Origin: Cyathus striatus
Taxonomy: Eukaryota > Basidiomycota > Agaricomycetes > Agaricales > Nidulariaceae
Length of the DNA: 64,000 nt
Reading direction: 5' to 3'
Assembly: GCA_025738555.1 (NCBI GenBank)
Contig: JAOVFP010000006.1
Coordinates: forward strand, 2,480,001 to 2,544,000
How positions within the stretch are numbered: position 1 is the first letter of the stretch; the number at the start of each line of letters is the position of its first letter. This document shows, piece by piece, positions 10,835 through 23,300 of this stretch. The position numbers and the translations under genes were made by a program. Below the pieces are notes generated by a model. That model was given only the letters and a program-made list of their open reading frames with translations, searched no databases and had not been told where the DNA came from.

Positions 10835-12875
10835 TCAAATAAGGCGAACCTTTTCCATTTCCTCAGAGGAAGAGGTACTTGTGGTAGCCCCGTTAAATGT
10901 TTCCAAGACATTTTCTCTTCGATCGCCAAGTTGTGGTATGCGGAGGAACCCGTAAGTAGATGAGGTACTTGTGGTAGCTCCGACAGATGTGCTGATTGTT
11001 TCCAGGGGAATGCTCTCAGTTTGCCTTGATTGACTGTCGAGAATTGTCTGAGGCCGCACTGAATCCAAATTTATTGTGGGTATGTCGAGCGTCCCGACCA
11101 CTGTTTTATTTGCCATTTTGCGATGTGTTTCCCGATAGTTTAGTCTGTAGGTATATAAGTTAGCATACTATCCTTATGAAGATTATGGAAGTTCATTACA
11201 AGGCAAGCATTGTATTGGAATAAACTGAAGATTAGATAAGAACAGTGCAAGCAGATATGAGTTAGCTTACTTCGGCCGCGAATAAAATATATTCCGAGGG
11301 CCAGCTGCGAGTGTTGCACAGTTAAGGACTAAAAGAATTTCTACTGTGACAAAGATAACTTTCGCGCAATGAGGGTCACGTACTGTGACCACAAACACTA
11401 CGGAGGTGAACCTATAACACCGTTAATTAAAGAGTATATATAATATCAGTGAGCAAGTACCACATGAAAATTCCGCTGGCCATCGTCCAAATGATAAGAG
11501 AACGCACGACTCGTCGAGTATTCGTTCTTAGTCGGAAACGTTAATGATACAATTTACGAAGCATTAAAACACACCTTATATGTCGCGTAATAGGACTTTT
11601 GGTGTACAAGTAGTAACACATCGTTCCAACCATTATTCCGTCTGATGCAACTCGAAGTCCGAAAGAAATATAGACCAAACGCTGCTTCAACAATATGAAA
11701 GGGAAACGATGTCAAATGATTAATGAACTAAGGCGCACGATAGTTGCAACCATCTCTGAAAAACATCTTACTCGCCACCTGTGAATAGTTATTGAAGCAG
11801 ACGTCATATGTAGAGTTTAAGAAGCTCCATACATTGTGACAATATAAACTGAACATTTGAGGTATATTTAACATTGGCGTTAAACATAGCATGAACACAC
11901 ATACCTCCACTTAAGGCTGAGGATGAACCTATGTTTCAGAAAGCATGACGATAAATGAGCTTACTCACCCCATCCAACAAGAGCCAGAATCAACTAGGAC
12001 AAGTGTAAAATACATCCATAAAATTATAGATTACTTACTGCCAATACGACGAATCTCCTGCTAGGTGAAACTACATACTACATTCCATCATATTCTTAGG
12101 AGCAGAGATTTGAAAGAAGACGTACATTGCCACATTCGCATGAGAAAAAAGCTGCATAAACGACTTAATATACAATGGGCGCAGCGTAGTAGGAACTGTG
12201 ACCCACCATTCAACGAGGAGACACGTCGCTTCCTAGAAAAGTTACTTGAAAAATTTAAAGATCGGAAATCTTGTAACCTACTATTAGACACCCGAACATC
12301 TATGTATCAGACAATCATTGATCGTGAAGCATATAGGAGACTGATAAAAAAAACGTACAATAGCACTCCTATTGTTGTAGATATTTTTATTTTCTTAAGT
12401 GGCCGTTGTAACAATGATGATGAATGTCGATTATATTGCTTACCAGTCTTGGCATACCATGAAGTTTAGGAAGCTAGAACGATCCAAACCACGAACGATA
12501 AGGTAATGCCATAAGGTTGGAACTAACATCGAGCTCTGAGCTGTTTCAAGCTAAGTGACACCCAGTTAGAAACGTGCTGGACAAGTTCGAGATAAGAATG
12601 GTCGGCACCAGTATGGCAAAACAGACCTAAATTCTTTCAGTGTGTTACGAACAAATGAAAAGATAAAACATACGAAGATTTTTAAGCGCCTTATGTCATT
12701 GGTGTATGTACGAAAGTAGAATGCTGCTTGACTACAAGCAATACCATAGAGTCTGCTTCATGTCAGAGCCCCTGGGTCGTAACCCTACTCAAGCGTGCAT
12801 CACTCACAGATATGAAAACGTTCCCCCGATAAATATACCAGTATAATTGAGCTTAACATAGGGAAGGGATTCCAT
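10835..12875 (-). CDS. DUF6534-type multi-pass membrane protein, tandem copy 1
   Basis: Minus strand, start ATG at 12875 (MESLPYVKLNYTGIFIGG). Exons recognised by comparison with the two paralogues: the start exon; LYGIACSQAAFYFRTY near 12750-12650; ETAQSSMLVPTLWHYLIVRG near 12545-12440; FFLMRMWQ near 12150; YSNTMLALLNYR across 11215-11135; and a Ser/Thr-rich tail ending at 10835. The pattern (LYG-x-x-C-x-Q-x-x-x-YF early, YSNT-x-L-x-x-LN near the end) matches the DUF6534 family of Agaricomycete seven-helix-like proteins, usually found in large tandem families and of unknown ligand. Middle exons are hard to place and I did not prove an uninterrupted frame, so it may be a pseudogene. Confidence 0.5.
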
Positions 12876-13300
12876 CCCTAATACAAGATGGTGAAAGCGG
12901 GGAACTAGAAGGGTACGTGTTTCTGCGTTGTATCATCTAAATAGTGCGTTAATTGAAATATTCAGATTCCGGTTGATGCGGATTTATTGAATTTATGTAC
13001 ATATTCGCCCCAGTTCGCCTCCCCTATACATTGTCTTCCGTCCCTATTTATTCCGACAATCCCTAACGAATAGCATATTAGCAATAATATCCTAAGTTAC
13101 ACTTCGAAGGATTGTATGTATTATGTAGTCAGACCTAGTCAGTCCCGCCCTGTCAAACTGAACCCATATTGAAATGGTCTTAAGGCTAGATATGTATTGA
13201 GTGTAATTTTAAAAAGACTGCTAGGCCTGGCAGCTCTACGCGGACACTTGCGAGCCAATTGGAGATTCAAAGATTGTGGGTGCGTCGAGGAAACCTTTTT

Positions 13301-15687
13301 TTAATCTATTGCAGTCTTGGTCGTAAGGTAAACCTTCCAGCTCTTTTGGATGATAATGGACAGGTGTGAACTATCAAAGTAATCAGGTATCAGATATCGA
13401 TCATTGGCAGTGAATGGAAACGAGTAAAAAACCTTATCTAATTCCTGGGAAGACGTAGTACTTTTTGTGTCCCCAACGGATATGCTAAATGTCTGCAAGG
13501 GGACGCTCTCGTCATTTAGCGTCTTTCCTCGTTGGCCTTGTAATGTTGTCTGAGAGTGCGTTGAATTCGTATGTATTGTGGGTATGTTATGTGTTCCGGT
13601 TACGGTCCCATTCGCCATCTTGCGATGCGCTTCACGATGGTTTAGTCTTAAAAATATGAAGTTGTTAGAATAGGTTTAGATAAGATGGAAATTTAATACA
13701 AGGCGAGCATTGTATTGGAATAAACTAAAGAAAATTAGGTTAAAACACTGTTGCGATCAAGGAATCATGAATCTATTACCTCGACCACGAATAAGGTATA
13801 CTCCAAGAGATAGTTGTGTGTCAGACATAGCTTTGTACTAGAATAAAGCAATTACCATGACAAGAATAATTTTCGTACATAAACGTCACATACAGCTATC
13901 ACAAATGTTAGGGAAGTTAACCTAAAACACTTCAATTAAACTGCTATATATACAGGTTTATGTCAATGATACTTACCACATAAGAAGTCCACTAGCCACC
14001 GTCCAAATGATAAGTGATCGCAAGAGTCGTAAAGTATTCGTCCTTTATTAAATTTGTGAAGTCAGATTAATAAATGTTATGAATTATTAAAGGCACACTT
14101 AATATTTTGCTCATTAGGCCTTCTGGTATGCAAGAGATAGCACATAGTTCCGGCCATTATTCCGTCTGACAGAATTCGAGCTCCGTACGCAACGTACATC
14201 CAACGCTATTGATAATAAACATTGGAAGGGAACATTTGTGAAACAAATTGTAAGTTGCACGTACTAGGTTCACGTTCATCTCTGGATAACATCGTTTCCG
14301 CCACCTAGGATATTATGTTTGGCTATACTTAACCCTAAAAATAGTCTGAATTTCTTACATTCCGACTAGGTAAACTAGCCAATGTAACTGGTAAGAGCGT
14401 TGTTAATCCAACAGATGAGCACATACCTCCATTGAACGCTAACAAAAAAAGAGATGATCACTATGTATAAAATGATATTCAATAGGAAGAGCCCACCCCA
14501 TCCTATGAGAAACGGCACCAACTACGAAATATCAGAATACTAATTATGAATATTTAGATAATCAAACTCACAGCCGCCACGACAAACTTCTTGCTAGGTA
14601 CGACTAAGTGCATCACATCGTTATGTAAAGAAAAATAAAGGTAAAACAAGACCCACATTGCCACTGTAGAGCAGGCATTCTGCCTGCATGGCAAAAATGC
14701 GTTTTTCATTACCGTTACCTCACTCCTTACATACTGTTACCTCGTGTCGCTTACCTACTTAAATGTCGTACGTACGCTTCGAGAATACCAGCTTCGCATT
14801 CCCCCCTTTTCTCTCTCTCGCGAGCTCACTGGATCTGAAGGGTCGGACGGATGTGCCACCCACTCGCACAATTCTTTGTCGAGAGGATACCGCCAAGCAA
14901 ATATCCTCCTCCACACCACATACGCATGAGGAAAAAACTGAGAAAATATGCTCGTCAGTATATGGACACCGTATTAGTAATGTCGTTGAATATAAATCAT
15001 ATTTTTTTGCTGATATGTAAGATAACGAACCATTCAACAAGGAAGCATGATGCTTCCTAAAACATTAAAGTCGTTTTAATGGTGTTTGTGCAGAGATTGG
15101 GAATCTTGAGCTTACGGTTGGAAGTCCAAGAGCCTTGGTATTTCGAAATTAGTAATATGACAGATTAATAACTGGGCGACAGTTACTAGAATACTCCTGA
15201 TAAGTAGAAATTTATATCATATATAACACTACAGTAACTGGTAAAGTGTGGCTTACCAGTCTTCACAAACGAGGAAGTTAAAAAAGCTAGGGCGATCCAA
15301 GCCGCGAACGACAAGGTAATGCCATAGAGTAGGGACCAATAAAGAGCTCTGAGCTGTCTCAAACTAAATTAAAACGTGAATTAGACAGCGTTTACAATTT
15401 TAAGAATACTCGCACCAGTGTGAGTACGCAGACCTATCAACTCAATATTTAAGATCTGCCATGTAATGTGATAGCAAACGTACGAGAAATTTTAGGCGCT
15501 TCAAATCATCGGTGTAGGTACGAAAGTAAAAAGCTGCTTGGCTGCAAGTTACACCATAAAGTCTACATTGTGTTAGCTCCGTACCCTAGATAATGCATAT
15601 CCTTACGCACACATATGAAAATGTCCCACCAACAAATATACAAGCATAATTGAACTTAACATCTGGAATAACGTCTTGAGTTTCCAT
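13301..15687 (-). CDS. DUF6534-type multi-pass membrane protein, tandem copy 2
   Basis: Minus strand, start ATG at 15687 (METQDVIPDVKFNYACIFVGG). It aligns exon by exon with its neighbours: the YFRTYTDD-like exon near 15540-15480, WHYLIVRGLDRP-like near 15350-15270, FFLMRMW near 14930, and the tail exon (MANGTVTGTHNIPTIHTNS) ending at 13301. Between the FFLMRMW segment and the following homologous sequence (TGGCAATGTGGG near 14660) lies about 250 bp absent from copy 1. It is an insertion or a recruited intron. The tail is longer than in copy 1 because the stop lies further on. Family assignment is moderately sure; intactness is not. Confidence 0.48.
14663..14915. mobile_element. About 250-bp insertion inside DUF6534 copy 2 relative to paralogues
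   Basis: In copy 1 the minus-strand sequence runs ATGCGAATGTGGCAATGTACG without a break. In copy 2 the same words are split: ATGCGTATGTGGTG at about 14930 and TGGCAATGTGGG at about 14660. The insert starts on the plus strand with a short palindrome (GCAGGCATTCTGCCTGC). No clean TIR or target duplication was found, so its class is open. Confidence 0.35.
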
Positions 15688-16283
15688 GAAAAATAAATGT
15701 TATGGTCAGAGTAGTCTTCAGTGCTGAGCACTGGTGAAAGCGAGGAGCTAGAGAGGTGGTGATTATCCACTAAGTCTTTAGACTACTTATTTGATTCGGA
15801 TTTATAAAACTCATTCGCCCCTGAATTTACAAAAGTACGTACATGCTTGGTGCCTATGTTGATAGCTCTAGCTTCGGTCCTTATATAATTCCGGAACATT
15901 ATATTGCGCTACTCTTATCATTGATTGATTTATCAGAGTTTCGTTACTTTTAAATTCGGGAACACTATATTGCGCTAAGTACTCATTAATCATTTATCAT
16001 TGATTGACTTATCGCCTCTTACCGCTGTCAGTTTCACAGTCAGGCCTGACGAATGATACAAGTACTTAACCACATTAAGTACTTACTAATGACTCCTAAA
16101 TCCTTATCGGAAGGTTGTAGTCGGTATCCGAGTCTGTACAATCTATATAGTTCCACCTAGTTCCATTCCGATCTTAAATCTATAGATAGTATAAACTGCA
16201 AGCGAGAAATGTGTCAAACAGCTTGAATTATAACTGTGATATTAACATCACTTAAGTATTTCGCGCTGACATCGTACGGCAAA
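15688..16283. other. Spacer between DUF6534 copies
   Basis: No gene. A short duplicated phrase (TTCCGGAACATTATATTGCGCTA near 15890 and CGGGAACACTATATTGCGCTAA near 15957) with repeated CATTGATTGA(T/C)TTATC marks a small internal repeat. Confidence 0.35.
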
Positions 16284-16640
16284 TCACCCAATAATTTTAT
16301 TCCTGAGAAGCGGTACCAGTGGTGCCACCAACAGATATGTTGAACGTTTGCACGGTGCCTGTGTTCGCTGATGTCTGTCGTAGTCGGTCCTGTGATACTT
16401 CATGAGGGCGAACAGTTTCCGCAGGCAATGTATGCATATTGAGCGCTCCAAGCATGGTTCCATTTTCATATTTCGAATATTTTCACTTAAAAGCAGCTTA
16501 AAGATGATGAAAGAATTAATATTACAAGGCGAGCATCGCATTGGAATAGACTAATGTAACTTAGATTAGAATCGCGCAAATAAAAATGTCTTGAGCTTAC
16601 TTCTACCACGAACATGATATACTCCATCTGGCAGAGTTTT
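16284..16640 (-). pseudogene. 3' remnant of a fourth DUF6534-type gene
   Basis: Only the last exons survive: a segment near 16640-16600 reading LPDGVYHVRGRS, parallel to the MPDTRLSLGIYLARGRS of copy 3, and the tail exon with NGTMLGALN and VQTFNISVGGTT, parallel to VPLQTFSISVGDT of copy 2. No matching 5' exons lie upstream before 17343. It therefore looks like a truncated tandem copy. Confidence 0.55.
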
Positions 16641-17342
16641 ATACTAAACGAATCATAGCAATTTATATGTATCGACATTATTAGTAGTTTTGACAAGTGT
16701 TTCGCGCTATTTTATCGCAAATCAGAGGACCTAAAAACAGGAAAACCATCGAAAATGTAAGTAAGATATATTGGCTGAATACAAGAAAAACGAATACTTA
16801 GTGGATGAAGAAGGAGAAAAGCGAAGGCACGGGTAAGATTAACGCGTTGCAGTGCTTAGTAATGCGAGAAAATGCATGCAGCTAATGAGTCCAAGAACAC
16901 CGAATGCGTACCCTTCCCTGCTGGTACTTAAGTTACTACTGTACTTACAACTAAGTTAGCTTAGAGCTTAGTTTCCCAGACGTTGGCGGTGGGAAATCCT
17001 AATTTGGATTTGTACTACTATAGTAGTACCAGCGCTAGCGGCTGGGTAGCTGGTAGCGGAGAGAGTCCGAGACTACGGAAACATTTTGGATTCATCTATA
17101 GACGCCTACATTACATAATAGTAAGTTTACTGTAACGTTCAAATCCATCAAAACTACGTGTTAATTTAAGGAGGTATTCAGACATTCAAACTTCAGGGTC
17201 TAGCACAGCAATTGCATTAGCTAAATAATTCAATGTATTTTTGATCCAAATCCTACCTAATACCATCTGCCAAATATTGTAGTTCCAATGGATGGCAATG
17301 TACAGGCATAGACTGTGACAGTCAGACATACCGCTTGAAACA
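16641..17342. other. Spacer, nothing recognised
   Basis: Between the remnant and the tail of the third full-length copy. It contains a short palindrome TACTACTATAGTAGTA near 17013, but no coding sequence I can support. Confidence 0.3.
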
Positions 17343-20300
17343 CTAGACAATGAAAATAAGAACCTTTTCGATGCCTTGTGACGAGGAAGAAGAGGTTCCG
17401 CTGGAGATTTCATTTACTATTGCTGGGATGGGGATGCTCTCCTTTGTCGATATATGTCTTTCATGATTGTCATAAATATTTATATTGGGAGAAGCCGGCA
17501 CAACAGAGCTTATTGGGATGTTTAGTGTTTCGAGCACCATAGTTCCATTAATCACATTGCGATGTCGACCACGATAGTTCAATCTATAAATGCGTTAGAA
17601 ATCTTATCTGGTATACAAATCAACAAGACATTACAGAGTAAGCATGGTATTGGAGTATACTACGTCCAGTTAAGTTAACTTTGAACACAAATAAATAAAT
17701 TTAGACTTACTTCGTCCACGGGCCAGATAAATTCCAAGAGAAAGTCTAGTGTCAGGCATAATTGTATACTGTAAAAATGAGTAGAGCGTAGTCTAAATTA
17801 TGTACTGCATATCACATACAGTGATAATAAATGCTACTGAACACAGCCTAAGGGGAATTTTTGTCAGAAGTTTAAATAGTTGAAAGTGTAACTATGTACC
17901 ACATGACAAGTCCACTTGTGAAGGTCCAAATTATTAGAGAATGAATAACTCGAAGTGTTCTGATTCTTTTTCAAGGCAAGTCAGTACAGCTGTTGATATT
18001 GAATGAATAGCAAACCTTTGTTCTGATTTAGTAGGTCGCTTTCGGTACAAGACATAACACATTGTTCCAGCTATGATTCCATCAGATATTATTCGAAATC
18101 CGTAAGAAGGATAAATCCAGCGCTGTGCAAAAGCGATTCGATGAATTTCGATCCGCAGTAAATTTGACGTACAAGATTAACGTTCATGTCGGGGTAACAC
18201 CTCACTTGCCACCTACAAGTGAAAATAAGATACAGGAAGTGGCGGCACTAGTGAACAAGGCCCCTACAGTCCTAATAGGTATACTAAGCGAGGTTTCAGC
18301 TTATAAAATACCTACAGAAAGAAGAAATAGACCTATATTGAATCCTTTTTGTAAAATGAGAAAGTTAGAGCATCTCATTAAAGGTAGTTGAACAACCACC
18401 TACCCCAACCGAGGAGAAATGGTATCACCTTAAGCGACCATGAGTACCCATTCAAAATGCAACTCTTATGCTGGTTACGTACCACCGCTGTAACGATTTT
18501 TTTACTGGATGTAACTATGAATTCGCTTCGTATTTACTTATATTCAGTTAAAGGATAAACGAGGGCGTACGCTGCCACATTCTCATAAGGAAGAAACTAT
18601 ATCATTAGAACAGGTTTATGCGTTGTCCTCGACATTCAGATGTTTAGCAATTACTGACCATTCAACAAGAAAGCACGTTGCTTCCTATAACATTGACAGT
18701 TATTAGCAAATCTAGCATCCTAGTAAAGGGAATACCTACAGTTGGAAGCCCAAATGCCTGTCATTATGAATACATATAAGAGGGGTGATATGTGACGCTT
18801 ACTTACAATTGATAACCTGTTAGACATAATGTTAGAAAAGAGCCTGCTCTGCTAAGTTAGACTTACCTCTCTTCACAAAACAAGAAATTGAAGAGATTAG
18901 GACGATCTAGTCCGCGGACAATAAGGTAATGCCACAGAGAAGGAACCAATAAAGCACTTTGACTTGTCTCAAACTGTTTAGCTTTGCATTATATTGCAAG
19001 TGGGCTGCTAACTTTTCGAGTTCCAGTCGAGTTTTTCGAGTTAAAGTCGAGTCTCACTTAAGTTATAGTCGAGTTCCACTTTTGAGCTCGCTTAACTTTT
19101 TCGAGTCAAAGTTAAGTTACCTCAAGTGGCCATTTTCTTATTTCGAGTGGACTCGAGTTCCCTGCTTTTTTATTTTGGTGAAAGTCAAGTTCCCTCGAGT
19201 GGACTTAAGTTCCTCACTTATTTTTTTTGGTAAAAGTCGAGTTCCCTCAAGTAAACTTAAGTTCCTCACTTATTTATTTATTTTTAAGCTAAAGTTGAGT
19301 TCCCTTTAAGTTTTTCAAGTCAAAGTTAAGTTCCTCACTAATTTTTTAGTGAGTGTGGGTCGAGTTCCCTAACTAATTACTACTACTACTATCTGAGCGG
19401 ACGTTAAGTTTTTCGAGTGGACTTAAGTTCCTCACTAATTTTTTTTCTGAAAGTTGAGTTCTCTCGAGTTAAGTCAAGTTCCTCACTGTTTTTTAGTGAG
19501 TGTAAGTTGAGTTCCCAATCATTACTACAATTAGCCCAGAGGAGTTATAATGAAGATGAGAATGCTTTAACTATCCCAGAGGAATTTTAACGAAGCTGTG
19601 GGTGTTTGAACAAGCCCAGAGGACTAGAAACGAGTTAGGGAGTGTTGGAACTTCCCCAGAGGACTAGGAGCGACATTATGAGTTTTTTAACAAGCCCAGA
19701 GAAGTTGTGACGAAACTGGAAGTGTTTAAACTAGCCCAGAGTACTTGGAATGAAGCTAGGAGTGTTTAAATTATCCCAGAGTACTAGTAACGAAGTTGGA
19801 TGTGTTTGAACAATTCCAGAGGACTTGGAACGAAGCTAGGAGTGTTTAAAATATCCCAGAGTACAAGGAACGAAGTTTGATGTGTTTGAATAATTCCAGA
19901 GGACTTGGAACGAAGCTAGGAGTGTTTAAACTATCCCAGAGTACTAGGAACGAAGTTGGATGTATTTGAACAATTCCAGAGGACTTGGGACGAAGCTAGG
20001 AGTGTTTAAACTAGCTCAGAATACTGGGAGCGAAGTTGGATATGTTTGAACAAGCCCAGTGGAAATTCAGCAAAGCTAGGAGTGTTTGAACTAGCTCAGA
20101 GGATTGGGAACAAAGCTGGAGGAGTATTCACAACGATTTGGAATGAAACTAGAGACATGTTAATAAACCAAGACAAGTATGAATGAAGCTAGATGATTAT
20201 TACAGAGGTCAGATTAATATTGACAATGCTAGACATATTTTAACAAGTCCAGAAAGTTTCCAGATGTGTAAGAATGAAACTAGATGAGTACTTCTGAAAC

Positions 20301-23300
20301 TAAACATATTTCAATGAGCTTAGAGAATTGGAATGAAGCTAGAGGAATATTAACGAAGCTAGCCACTTTACAAGTTGAAAAAGAACTGAGGCGAGTAGAA
20401 AAAAAGCTATATGGTTAACACCGAAGTCAGAATGAAGCTGATACACCGGCTTTTAATATACACTTATTTTTCGATTATTATTTCCTTTTATTCAAACCTC
20501 TATATTTAAATCTGTGCAAGGAACCAACCCATGAGTACAAGAGTTGGAACGAGTCCTGAGTTGCCAACTATAGTATTTCTACAAAATACGCTACTAAGGG
20601 ACAAGTACAAGGGCTGGGATTGAGACCCGTGCCGCCAGCCAAAGTATCTCAGTGATACAAACCAAGGGTATTGGAAGAATATCATATGGGCTGTCAGTTT
20701 CCTGTACTCATTTAATATATATACCCTTATTCATTGGTAACCGTTTTGCTACTTCTTTACAATTATTATTACTATTCTACAACGAAGCCACTGTACCACT
20801 CTCGTGCACCTCGAATGATTCCCTGCACCAAGTCCGACACATCACGTGTCGATGTATGTAAATCCTTCGGAAAAATCCCCCAATCAGAGCATATGGGCCG
20901 CCATTGCTCAGCCAGTAGCTGTCAGAAAGGTGTCTCGTGCCCACTGTATGCAAATCTGAATAATGGAAACGATGACTTACATGTGCAAAACTGCATGGGA
21001 TGCTATGTGTGAAACAGCCAAGAACCGTACCAATGCCATCACGCGCTATTGATGCGCATCAGAACAAGCCGTTAACTCCGAAATTCCCTGTAACCGAGTG
21101 CATACTGACACGAGCGCATGGCCCAGCACATGTACTAAAATAGTACCAATGCCGCAGCGATTGCAGCACCTCTGAAACAAGGTGCATCCACATGATTTAT
21201 CATATGGAAGGATATTTCGGTATCAAGGACACGTAGTAAATCGTATGGAAAGCAAGGTACTTACATACTCAATATATACAACATCGTACAACATACCTAG
21301 GCTTCTTTATAATATATAAGTAGGTAGTTTTATTTTAGATAAAGTAAGTACTGCACGAGCTGTCTTCCGTTCTCGAAGTATTCAGAAATTAGTATTTGAA
21401 GTCCTTGACCAGTATTTGAAGTACCAAGTGCTATTAGTTGAATTGAATATTACTTGACCAAGTTTTTGACTATAAAACTGAAATTGAAATCACACGAACC
21501 AGTCTCTGAAAGCTGATTGCAATCGTTAACTTGTCCTATTTTAATACTGAAAATCTGCACACCCTTCGTACTAAATATAACTAACCTAATTATCTATTTT
21601 ATGCCAGTGGTGCTACTGCTAACATAATAAAGTACTACTAAAAGTTAGTCGTATCAAAGCTGGCATCTTTATAACGAAGTCAGTAACATTATAATGACAC
21701 TGAACTCATTGCAATGATACTTGACTTCATTGTAATGAAGTCAGCTTCGCTATAATGATGCTGACTTCGTTCTGACGATTTCAGCATCGTAAAAATGATA
21801 CTACAAGTACTGATTAATCAATGTGATGCTGAACCCTGCAAGCTCAACAAAATACATGGCCTGTGTATCATCACAACAGCTCAAATTAACCATATTGAAC
21901 ACATTTATGTTGTTATTATGCTGTATTGAACAATAACTAAGCATAGTACAGGGAAAATGTTGAATGAGAATGCTGACAGCAGTCAACAGCGGAAATTATA
22001 AGCGAAGGCGTGGGAAATCGTGAGCGGGAGGGCGGGACAGAATGACTAGAGGTCAGAATAATAGCGGAAGCGTGGGAAAATGTTGACTGAGAATGCGGAC
22101 ACCTGTAAATGGCGGAATAATATTGAAACCTTTATAATTCAGACATTGCACAATAAATATCTACCATAATGATAATGTATACAGTACACTATACATTAAT
22201 ATATTGGAAGAAAACTTAGCAAATTAATGAAAGGCGGAAGCGTGGGAAATTATAAATGTGATGGCGGAGGGAAACATTGAACATGAAGGTATGTTAGCGT
22301 GAATGTTAAGCGAAGGCGCGGGAAACAATGAGCGGAGGTGCGGGTGATCATGAGTAGAGCGTGGGAAACATTGAGCGCGAAAGTATGTAGGCGCGATATG
22401 TTAAGCGGAGGCGTGGGAAATTATGAGCGAAGGTCCGCGCAACAATGAGTACGCACAAATTAATGGGAAACATTGAATTATAGGCGTGGGAAAGAATGGG
22501 CGGGGGGCGGGAAATAACACAAACTGTTATATGTATTATTGTAAGATGCTCCATACAATACAATTGTAGAACTTGCATATTTTTCAAATAAAAGTTAAGT
22601 TTTCTTGAGTAAAGTTAAGTTCCTCACTTATTTTTTTGAGGGAAAGTTAAGTTCCATCGAGTCGAGTCGAGTTCCTCGCTTATTTTTTTGAGTAAAAGTT
22701 AAGTTCCATTGAGTGGAGTTGAGTTTCTCACTTATAATTTTTTCGAGTGTCAGTCGAGTGGAGTTAAGTTCCTCACCTACGCTAAATTCGAGTGGAAGGT
22801 AAGTTACCATCAAGTTACCTTCGAGTGATAAATGCCACTCGACTCCACTCGAATTTGAGTCGAGTTCCATTCGAGTTCCACTTAAGTTCCAGTCAAGTGT
22901 CTAACTTAAGTTCCTCAAGTTCCATAACAAAAAACCCATACTTTATGATTGTACTCATTGTCGTCGCGATCCCTTAGCTCGTTGTTTCCCACGCCCACTC
23001 CTGCTGCCGCGGATGTGTAAAAATAGCGCCATCACATCATCCATCAAATCCCCGATCATTCCACCCGCTTCTGATGCATTGATGGTGATCGCGTCGCACT
23101 TCTTCCATCATTATGCTCAACAGTGAGCACGTATTTTGTGCATTCCTCACTCATTTTTTGCGCTCTTCTCATTATTTTTTTAATATAACAAGAAGTACAT
23201 TATTTAGCATTATAATATATTATTAGTTTCATTAATATAGTGCACTGTGCCTTCATAAAATTTAAATGCATAATAATAATCTCAGGTTCTCATATAATAT

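Noticed and set aside
12065..12469. 134-codon plus-strand open frame
   Set aside because: It lies antisense to exons of DUF6534 copy 1, whose family motifs are on the minus strand.
19535..20130. CRISPR-like array
   Set aside because: Unit length near 40 bp without unique spacers and in a eukaryotic transposon; it is an ordinary minisatellite.
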